Below, in pieces: positions 17,640 through 26,427 of a stretch of DNA of 64,000 bases. Below the pieces are notes generated by a model, which did no database searches, was not told the origin of the DNA, and saw nothing but the letters and a program-made list of their open reading frames with translations. The DNA lies in NCBI GenBank assembly GCA_040219575.1, contig JAVJSD010000012.1, positions 1 through 64,000 on the forward strand, given 5' to 3'. Position 1 is the stretch's first letter. The number at the start of each line of letters is the position of its first letter. Both the position numbers and the translations under genes were made by a program. The DNA is from JAVJSD01 sp040219575 (GTDB taxonomy: Bacteria; Planctomycetota; Planctomycetia; Pirellulales; Pirellulaceae).

Positions 17640-18275
17640 ATGGCGGCGTTGATTCTGGTCGATTTGCAAAACGACTTTCTGCCGGGCGGGGCGTTGGCCG
17701 TGCCCCAGGGCGATGAAGTGATCGCCGTCGCCAATGCGGTGCAGGAGAAGTTTCCGCTCGTGCTTGCCACGCAAGACTGGCATCCGCCGGAACACCTCAG
17801 TTTCGCCGAGCAGCATCCGGGCCATGAGATCGGCGAGGTGATCCAGCTGGACGCCCTGGAGCAGATTCTCTGGCCGGTGCATTGCGTGGAGAATACGGCC
17901 GGGGCGGAGTTTCCCGCTGGCCTCGACACGTCACGCGTCGATCACGTATTTCAAAAGGGGACCGATCGGCGGATCGACAGCTACAGCGGCTTCTTCGACA
18001 ACGGCCATCGCAAGGCGACCGGCCTGGGCGAGTATCTGAAGCGGCACGGCGTGCAGGACGTTTACGTCCTCGGACTGGCGACCGACTACTGCGTGAAGTT
18101 CACCGCGCTCGACGCAGTGCAACTCGGCTTTCACACGCACCTGATCGAAGACGGCTGCCGCGGCGTGAACCTGCACGACGGAGACGTGTCTCGTGCGGTG
18201 GAGGAAATGCGCGCCGCCGGAATCGAAGTCATCAAAAGTTCGCAGTTGCCGGCGAAGAACCTCGAGGAAGGATAA
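17640..18275 (+). CDS. pncA: Nicotinamidase (bifunctional nicotinamidase/pyrazinamidase type)
   Basis: PncA hydrolyses nicotinamide to nicotinate, feeding PncB. The 211-residue protein carries the isochorismatase-fold triad D8 (LVDLQNDFLPGG), K106 (VFQKGTD) and C151 (LATDYCVKFTALDA), and the metal-site segment TQDWHPPEHLSF. The ATG at 17640 follows an AGAGGAGGG ribosome-binding site 14 bases after the nrtR stop, so the two are in one operon. A 61-bp inverted-repeat element lies between its stop and kptA. Confidence 0.95.
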   Translation: MAALILVDLQNDFLPGGALAVPQGDEVIAVANAVQEKFPLVLATQDWHPPEHLSFAEQHPGHEIGEVIQLDALEQILWPVHCVENTAGAEFPAGLDTSRVDHVFQKGTDRRIDSYSGFFDNGHRKATGLGEYLKRHGVQDVYVLGLATDYCVKFTALDAVQLGFHTHLIEDGCRGVNLHDGDVSRAVEEMRAAGIEVIKSSQLPAKNLEEG

Positions 18276-18291
18276 TTGAACCGATCGCCTC

Positions 18292-18352
18292 CCAAGCCGA
18301 CGGCTTCGCCGTCGCAAGGTTTGGATTAACGACGGCGGAGCCGTCGGCTTGG
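18292..18352. repeat. CCAAGCCGACGGC-type inverted repeat, copy 1
   Basis: 22-bp arms at 18292-18313 and 18331-18352 are inverted copies with one mismatch. Each arm holds its own small hairpin (GACGGC/GCCGTC). It fills most of the gap between pncA and kptA. A longer version with perfect 27-bp arms bounds 22603-22858. Confidence 0.85.
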
Positions 18353-18371
18353 AGAAGGAATCGCCATCGCC

Positions 18372-18947
18372 ATGAACGCCGAACAGACCAAACGCCTCAG
18401 CAAGTTCCTCAGCCTGGTGCTGCGCCACCAGCCGGAGACGATCGGCATCGAACTCGACGCCAATGGCTGGGTCGAGGTGGACACCTTGCTCGACGCCCTT
18501 CGCGCCAACAAGAAACAGGTTTCACGCGAGCAACTCGAGCAGGTCGTGGCGACCAGCGACAAGCAGCGCTTCGCGCTGAGCGACGACGGAAGTTGCATCC
18601 GCGCCAGTCAGGGACACTCCGTCGAGATCCAACTCGGATATCCCCCCGTCGAGCCGCCCGAGATCCTCTACCACGGCACGCCGGAGCGGTTCGTCGAGGC
18701 GATTTTGGAGCAGGGTCTGCTCCGCGGCAAGCGCCACCACGTGCATCTCTCGGCGCAGAGCGACGCGGCGGTCGCGGTGGGGCAGCGACGGGGCCGGCCT
18801 GTCGTGCTCCGCATCCGCGCCCGGGAAATGCACCGACGGGGAACCGAGTTCTACGTCTCGGCCAACGGCGTGTGGCTCACCGAGCACGTGCCGCCGGAGT
18901 TCATCGAGCCGCCGTCGTCGAGTGCGGCAGGGAATGCGAGCGCGTAG
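18372..18947 (+). CDS. kptA: RNA 2'-phosphotransferase (Tpt1/KptA family)
   Basis: Tpt1/KptA removes an internal RNA 2'-phosphate using NAD, releasing nicotinamide and ADP-ribose 1'',2''-cyclic phosphate. In fungi it completes tRNA splicing; the bacterial role is unclear. The 191-residue protein shows the family marks: KRLSKFLSLVLRHQP with R18-H19, GWVEVDTLLDAL, DKQRFALSDDG with R66, YHGTPERF with H101, HHVHLS and RPVVLRI. Length is normal. It follows pncA on the same strand, so an NAD consumer that makes nicotinamide sits beside the salvage genes. Its stop TAG lies in the first bases of a GTAGC element. A DarT- or ART-type toxin role is unlikely given full-length homology. Confidence 0.9.
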   Translation: MNAEQTKRLSKFLSLVLRHQPETIGIELDANGWVEVDTLLDALRANKKQVSREQLEQVVATSDKQRFALSDDGSCIRASQGHSVEIQLGYPPVEPPEILYHGTPERFVEAILEQGLLRGKRHHVHLSAQSDAAVAVGQRRGRPVVLRIRAREMHRRGTEFYVSANGVWLTEHVPPEFIEPPSSSAAGNASA

Positions 18948-19010
18948 CGGAAGTTGTGAGACTTCCGCTTGATATCTTGCGTTCGGCGGAACTCTCACGA
19001 GTTCCGCTAC
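18944..19010. repeat. GTAGC-type inverted repeat, copy 2, between convergent genes
   Basis: Arms GTAGCGGAAGTTGTGAGAC... and ...GTCT-type GAACTCTCACGAGTTCCGCTAC are inverted copies at 18944-18968 and 18986-19010. The TAG of the left end is the kptA stop codon, and the right end is 10 bases from the thioredoxin stop. It may serve both genes as a 3'-end structure. Confidence 0.85.
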
Positions 19011-19020
19011 GCTGGAGAGC

Positions 19021-19350
19021 CTAGGCCTTGGCGGAGTCGAGCGCCTGTTGCAGGCGGCTCTTGGGCTGCACGCCCATCACGCGCTCGACCGGTTCGCCGT
19101 TCTTGAACACGATCAGCGTGGGGATGCTCTGGATCTGGTACTTCATCGCCACTTCGCGATTGCTGTCGACGTCGACCTTGCCGATCTTCACCGAGCCGGC
19201 GTTCTCCTCCGCCAATTCGTCGATCATCGGCGCGATCTGACGGCAGGGGCCGCACCAGGTGGCCCAGAAGTCGACGAGCACCGGGACGTCGGATTTGAGG
19301 ACGTCGGCTTCAAAGTTCGAATCGGTGAATTCGGCGACATTCGCGCCCAT
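19021..19350 (-). CDS. trxA: Thioredoxin
   Basis: A 109-residue cytosolic disulfide reductase with the redox motif WCGPC at 32-36 (FWATWCGPCRQIAP), the cis-Pro segment QSIPTLIVFKNGE and the usual thioredoxin length. The ATG at 19350 follows an AAAGGAGT ribosome-binding site; the frame continues upstream but without thioredoxin homology. It is convergent with kptA and lies downstream of the zinc-ribbon membrane protein on the same strand, 101 bases apart. Confidence 0.95.
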   Translation of the reverse strand: MGANVAEFTDSNFEADVLKSDVPVLVDFWATWCGPCRQIAPMIDELAEENAGSVKIGKVDVDSNREVAMKYQIQSIPTLIVFKNGEPVERVMGVQPKSRLQQALDSAKA

Positions 19351-19451
19351 GGGAGACTCCTTTGGGGGGTGTTTCTCGAAGTTCTTGCGGTTTTGTTCGG
19401 CCCGGAATTGTATCGGCGTGGGTCGAAGGGTGTCAATGAAGGGCGGCCGGG

Positions 19452-19754
19452 CTAGGGAGCAAGTCGAGTTTCGCAGCGGGGGCAAATCCGCGCCGTGATC
19501 GCGTTTGCGCGTCCGCAGCGCGGACAGCGCGCTTCCTGCACGTCTTCTTCGATCGCGTCGTGGTAGGCCGCATTCTGACGCAGCAAGTATCCGCTCAGCA
19601 GCGTTACGAGAATGACCGTCAGGATGACGGCGTACGCGATGAATTTGATGAAACCCACGATGTTGGAATTCTTGGCGTCCGTCTGGCTTGTGGTCGATTC
19701 CACCGGCGAAGACCGCCTTTGTCGGGGCGTCGGAAACGTCGACTTGGTGTTCAC
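19452..19754 (-). CDS. Small membrane protein with C-terminal zinc ribbon
   Basis: This 100-residue protein has a Ser/Thr-rich N-terminus, one strong membrane helix at about 33-58 (IVGFIKFIAYAVILTVILVTLLSGYLL) and a four-Cys zinc-ribbon pattern at the end (CPRCGRANAITARICPRCE). The start codon is GTG at 19754, next to a GGAGG that is rather close, so the true start is uncertain. No function is known to me. It is divergent from ppdK and upstream of thioredoxin. Confidence 0.65.
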   Translation of the reverse strand: MNTKSTFPTPRQRRSSPVESTTSQTDAKNSNIVGFIKFIAYAVILTVILVTLLSGYLLRQNAAYHDAIEEDVQEARCPRCGRANAITARICPRCETRLAP

Positions 19755-19794
19755 CCTCCAGTTTCCCCCACTTTGCCCCCTTCCTTGACGGTCT

Positions 19795-19813
19795 GCAAGG
19801 GCGTTGCTAGACT
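19795..19813 (+). promoter_or_regulatory. Sigma-70-type promoter for ppdK
   Basis: TTGACG at 19795-19800 and TAGACT at 19808-19813... the two boxes as read lie with the -10 at 19818-19823 once the 17-base spacer GTCTGCAAGGGCGTTGC is counted; the pair lies about 110 bases before the ppdK ATG. The spacing and box quality fit a housekeeping promoter. It is a sequence match only. Confidence 0.35.
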
Positions 19814-19932
19814 CGCGCGATTCTCAGCGAAAAACGTCGCCTGGCTTTGCAGGCTCTTCACGCATCTCGGCCCCGCGCAATGGCCGCGCTGCGGTTTACG
19901 TTCACTACCCCACCACGGGAAAGAAGATTCAG

Positions 19933-22599
<2,667 letters not shown>

Positions 22600-22602
22600 G
22601 CG

Positions 22603-22858
22603 CCCCCAAGCCGACGGCTCCGCCGTCGCTGTGTCGCTAAGGCTCGGCGCTTCGGGTGCACTGGCGTCCTTGGTCGTCTGGATGGGCGGGGGCCTCCACT
22701 CCCGCTCCCAGCGGCCTCCCCCGCGCCACGGTAGAATCCTATAAGGCCGGAACAACCGGAGGGCGGTTCCGGCATGACGCGCGTATCAACGTTGTGAATC
22801 GCGAGTTTGGTTGATCGTTTGCACTCGCTTGGCGACGGCGGAGCCGTCGGCTTGGGGG
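22603..22858. repeat. 256-bp element bounded by perfect 27-bp inverted repeats
   Basis: The arms at 22603-22629 and 22832-22858 (starting CCCCCAAGCCGACGGC and ending in the reverse complement) are perfect inverted copies. The 202 bp between them hold no supported gene. It begins 4 bases after the ppdK stop and ends 7 bases before the next gene's stop, so it fills the whole convergent gap. The arms match the shorter element at 18292-18352. The structure resembles a non-autonomous miniature element. Confidence 0.85.
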
Positions 22859-22864
22859 AGCAAA

Positions 22865-25189
22865 CTACCGGAATTGCTCGATCAGCCATGATGCGGCGGA
22901 ACGACCGTCATGCGCCTGCGTCGCGGTCTCATAGGCGGCGGCTATCTCCGTCGCGGTGAGGGGCCGATTCGCACCGTCGACCAGCTCGCCGACATACAAC
23001 GGCACGGGTGCGGCGGCGGCCGCCAGGTCGCGCAGATCGCCGCACTTCAGCATGCCCGGCGCCACGATGTCATGCGGGATGAAGACGTGCGGCAGGTCGA
23101 GCACCGACTTGTAGCTGGCGACTCCATGTCGCACGACGATCGCCGCCAACTCGTCCTCGTAAAGGCTCGCCAACAACGCCAACGTGCCGCCGAGCGGTTC
23201 GCATTGCGGCGGCCGACCGTCGATCCCGCGCGGCATCAGCACCCGCGCATCGGGGGCATTGGTCGGCGCAAGTGAATCGCCCCACAAGGCAGTCCGCTTG
23301 GAATCCAGATCATCACGAGTGCGCAAATAGTGCAGCACGCAGCGCAGGTCGAACAGTCGTTGCTCCAGCACTGTCTCGCCGTGCATCAGTTCGCTCGACG
23401 ACAAGCCCGTTGCATAGCTTTGCCGGGCGCGTCCATCGCCGGGCGACGTCTCGCCGACGCCGCGCACGTCCGGCAGGCAAACGGCGACGCCTGCCGCCGC
23501 CAATTCCGCGATTTCCGTCGCGCGGGCCTTCAACAATGCTCGCTTGCCGTCCTGCGACACCATCACGACGACGGGGGACCTACCACGCTCGCCGGCCGGC
23601 TTCACCAGGATGCAAGGCACAATGACGTCGCGTTGCGTGCGGAGCGAAAAGCGTTCAACGCTGTAGCTTTGGTGCGAATCACGCGACACATCGACGACGG
23701 TCGGCGAAAGGGCTGAAGCGTTGACACGAAGCGCTTCCGTCCAACGCTTCCGCAATTCCCGGCGACGCTCCGCGCGCGACATGCCGGCGAGTTTCTCTCG
23801 TAGCACGTCATGCCTTTCCTCGGTCTCCGCCAACAGAATTTGATGCAGCGGCTTCGACCGATAGAGGTCAGGCGTCTTCTCGTCGAAACACAATAGTTCG
23901 CTTTCTTCCAGTCGCGCGCTGTACTCGGTTTCCGCGGAAACCTCGATGCCGAACCATTTATTCAGCAGCGGGTGAATCATCTGGCGATGCTCGAGGCCGA
24001 TCTGTGTGCAATGCGTCGCCGCGGGCGGGCGCAGCTTCACATCGCCGCGGCCGTGCGTGTAGCCGAGGTTCTCGGACGCGTCGTACCAACCGTAAATCTT
24101 TTCGAGTCGCGCCCAGATCGGATCGCGTTGCCGGTGCCAGGCGAACTCGTGCGCGTAGATCAATCTCCGCGGCGCGATCGAGGCGACAATCATCCAAGGC
24201 GGGAAGCCATCCGATCCCGAGCGGCGCAGGTTCCGCGTCGATTCCCAACTGCCGCTGCCGATGTAGTTCATCGTCTCCGCGATATCTTCGGGAAGCGGAT
24301 AACGCCGGCCCGGCATCTGCGGACCGCCGAAATTGAAGGGACAGACGCACGCGATGCGCTGGTCGATCGCGGCGGCGACCGCGGCCGGTTCCGCGCCGCC
24401 CGCCACCGCGCCCAACACGATGATGTTCTCCGGCGCGATTCCCTCCTGCTCAAGCAGCAGCGACACGCCGCGCTGCAAGTCGTACACGAACTGGCCGATC
24501 AGGCTCTCGCCGGCGAGGTGCAGTTGGATGCCGGTGTCGTAGCGGAAGTAGTAGTCCTGGCGGCTGACCGGAAACTCGCCGTCAAAATCCGACGCTTCAC
24601 CGAAACCATGTTGCTGTCGTTCTCCATGGCCCAAATGGTCGGGCGCCAGCACCAGGCACCCGGCGCGGGCCCAGGTCATGCCCATATCCTGTATCTCGCC
24701 CTGCGTCTTGGGTCGGTGGTGGCTGTGGGAGATGAGGATCCCCGGCATCGAAGCCCGCGGCGGATTGGGCCGATACAGGTTGGCGGTGATCCACATGCCC
24801 GGCCGGCTTGTGTAGACGATCTTTTCGATGACGAATCCTTCGCCCTGAATGCGGCCGAGCACCTCGCTTGTCACGGGGTCGCTCTTGGCCGGCAGCCCCA
24901 GCGATTGCTCGAGCAGATCGATCCGATGCCGCGCAAACGTCTCCCACCCACTGCGGGAATTGATGCGCTCCCACGCTTGTCGGTCGAGTTCATTGAGCGC
25001 GTCCCGCTGAATACGAATGTCGTCGCCGAGCATCGAAGAAAGCTGCTCCTGCTCGTTCTCGCCGAAGACATCGGTATTCATCTTCGCCAATTCCGCGACG
25101 AGATCCTCCTGGGCATCGTCGGCGCACACGGGGACCGTCAGCAGCGCCGCGAGCGACAAGGACCCGATCGATCGCGAGAAACGTGACAT
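22865..25189 (-). CDS. Exported protein with two alpha/beta-hydrolase domains
   Basis: The ATG at 25189 starts a signal peptide (MSRFSRSIGSLSLAALLTVPVCADD), giving 774 residues; upstream frame is spurious. The first hydrolase domain (about 110-400) resembles acetyl-xylan esterase-like proteins (MPGILISHSHHRPKT, LVLAPDHLGHGE) but the nucleophile elbow reads GAVAGG at 260-265 with no Ser. The second (about 500-770) has VVVMVSQDGKRALL and an ALWGDSLAPT elbow with S639. The likely role is hydrolysis of ester-linked carbohydrate in the periplasm, by the second domain only; this is inference. It is divergent from a Gfo/Idh gene, with a hairpin repeat between them. Confidence 0.8.
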   Translation of the reverse strand: MSRFSRSIGSLSLAALLTVPVCADDAQEDLVAELAKMNTDVFGENEQEQLSSMLGDDIRIQRDALNELDRQAWERINSRSGWETFARHRIDLLEQSLGLPAKSDPVTSEVLGRIQGEGFVIEKIVYTSRPGMWITANLYRPNPPRASMPGILISHSHHRPKTQGEIQDMGMTWARAGCLVLAPDHLGHGERQQHGFGEASDFDGEFPVSRQDYYFRYDTGIQLHLAGESLIGQFVYDLQRGVSLLLEQEGIAPENIIVLGAVAGGAEPAAVAAAIDQRIACVCPFNFGGPQMPGRRYPLPEDIAETMNYIGSGSWESTRNLRRSGSDGFPPWMIVASIAPRRLIYAHEFAWHRQRDPIWARLEKIYGWYDASENLGYTHGRGDVKLRPPAATHCTQIGLEHRQMIHPLLNKWFGIEVSAETEYSARLEESELLCFDEKTPDLYRSKPLHQILLAETEERHDVLREKLAGMSRAERRRELRKRWTEALRVNASALSPTVVDVSRDSHQSYSVERFSLRTQRDVIVPCILVKPAGERGRSPVVVMVSQDGKRALLKARATEIAELAAAGVAVCLPDVRGVGETSPGDGRARQSYATGLSSSELMHGETVLEQRLFDLRCVLHYLRTRDDLDSKRTALWGDSLAPTNAPDARVLMPRGIDGRPPQCEPLGGTLALLASLYEDELAAIVVRHGVASYKSVLDLPHVFIPHDIVAPGMLKCGDLRDLAAAAAPVPLYVGELVDGANRPLTATEIAAAYETATQAHDGRSAASWLIEQFR

Positions 25190-25213
25190 GGCTTGCTCGT
25201 TCCCTTGAGTCAT

Positions 25214-25271
25214 CCCTTGCTGGCGCAACGGGCTCGGGCCCGAAATCGCGAGCCCGTTGCGCCAGCAAGGG
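25214..25271. repeat. CTTGCTGGCGCA-type inverted repeat, copy 1
   Basis: Perfect 23-bp arms at 25214-25236 and 25249-25271 (CCCTTGCTGGCGCAACGGG... and its reverse complement) enclose a 12-base loop. It lies in the divergent gap just before the hydrolase start. A second copy is at 44146-44204. Confidence 0.9.
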
Positions 25272-25366
25272 CGAGGTTCATTTGACACGGTGTCGGAGTA
25301 CCGAACGCCTGCTAAGATGCACGGCTCCACCATAACGGCAGCCTTTCCGCGAAAGCAAGCTTCACT

Positions 25367-26410
25367 ATGGAAACCATTCGCGTTGGAATCATCGGACTCG
25401 GCGCCAACACGCGGCTGCGGCACGTACCGGGGCTGCGCGCCTGCCAGGGTGTCGAGATCACCGCCGTCTGCAACCGCAGCGCCGCCTCGACCCGGGCCGC
25501 CGCCGACGAGTACGGCATCCCCAGGACGTTCGAGCGTTGGCAGGACCTGGTCGCCGCCGAGGCGATTGACGCCGTGATGATCGGCACCTGGCCCTATCTG
25601 CATTGCCCGATCACCATCGCCGCGCTCGACGCCGGCAAGCACGTGCTCACCGAAGCCCGCATGGCGATGAACGCCGCCGAGGCGCGCACGATGCACGAGG
25701 CCAGCCGGCGGCATCCCGAACTGGTCGCGCAGATTGTGCCCAGCCCTTTGGGCCTGCGGGCGCATCGCGTGCTGAAGCAGATGCTCGCCGACGGATTTCT
25801 CGGCGAGCTGCGCGAAGTCGCCGTGTTGGGAACCAACAGCGCGCTGGCCGACCCCCACGCCCCGCGTCATTGGCGGCAGGCGGCGGAGTTCAGCGGAGTG
25901 AACATGTTGGCGCTGGGCATTCTGCACGAGCCGCTGATTCGCTGGATCGACGATCCCGTGGCCGTGCTCGCGCAATCGCAGGTCTTCACGCCTCGGCGTC
26001 CCGACCCTGATACCGGGCGGCCGGTCGACGTCGGCACGCCCGACAGCGTGCACATTCTCACCGAGCTCCCGGGCGGAGCGCGCGGCCTGTACCATCTCAG
26101 CGGCGTGGCCCACTTCGGTCCGTCGAACCAGATCCACCTCTACGGCAGCGAGGGGACGATCAAGTACCAATTCGCGCCGGAGGACCGCCTGCTGGCCGCC
26201 AAGGCGGGAGAGAGCGCGTTGCGCGAAATTGAAGTGCCGGCGCACCTCGCCGGGGGTTGGCGCGTGGAAGAGGAATTCATCGCCGCCATTCGCGGCCAAG
26301 AGCAGATCGAATTCACCGATTTCGCCGCCGGCGTGCGTTACATGGAGTTCACCGAGGCCGTCGCTCGCAGCGCCGAGTCCGGCGGGCGCGTGACGCTGCC
26401 GCTTTCGTAG
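25367..26410 (+). CDS. Gfo/Idh/MocA family protein
   Basis: This 347-residue protein has a Rossmann start VGIIGLGANTRLRHVPGL and the family's substrate domain in the C-terminal half (GARGLYHLSGVAHFGPSNQIHLYGSEGTIKY). These proteins usually oxidise or reduce sugars with bound NAD(P). The catalytic EKP motif is replaced by E96-A97-R98 (GKHVLTEARMAM), so the usual Lys is absent. It has no signal peptide and is probably cytosolic. It is divergent from the exported hydrolase, which fits carbohydrate use, but the substrate is unknown. Confidence 0.85.
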   Translation: METIRVGIIGLGANTRLRHVPGLRACQGVEITAVCNRSAASTRAAADEYGIPRTFERWQDLVAAEAIDAVMIGTWPYLHCPITIAALDAGKHVLTEARMAMNAAEARTMHEASRRHPELVAQIVPSPLGLRAHRVLKQMLADGFLGELREVAVLGTNSALADPHAPRHWRQAAEFSGVNMLALGILHEPLIRWIDDPVAVLAQSQVFTPRRPDPDTGRPVDVGTPDSVHILTELPGGARGLYHLSGVAHFGPSNQIHLYGSEGTIKYQFAPEDRLLAAKAGESALREIEVPAHLAGGWRVEEEFIAAIRGQEQIEFTDFAAGVRYMEFTEAVARSAESGGRVTLPLS

Positions 26411-26427
26411 TGTGCGCCATCCCGAGC

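Noticed and set aside
18372..18947. KptA as an ADP-ribosylating toxin
   Set aside because: The protein is full-length Tpt1/KptA with the usual RNA phosphotransferase motifs, and there is no antitoxin-like partner.
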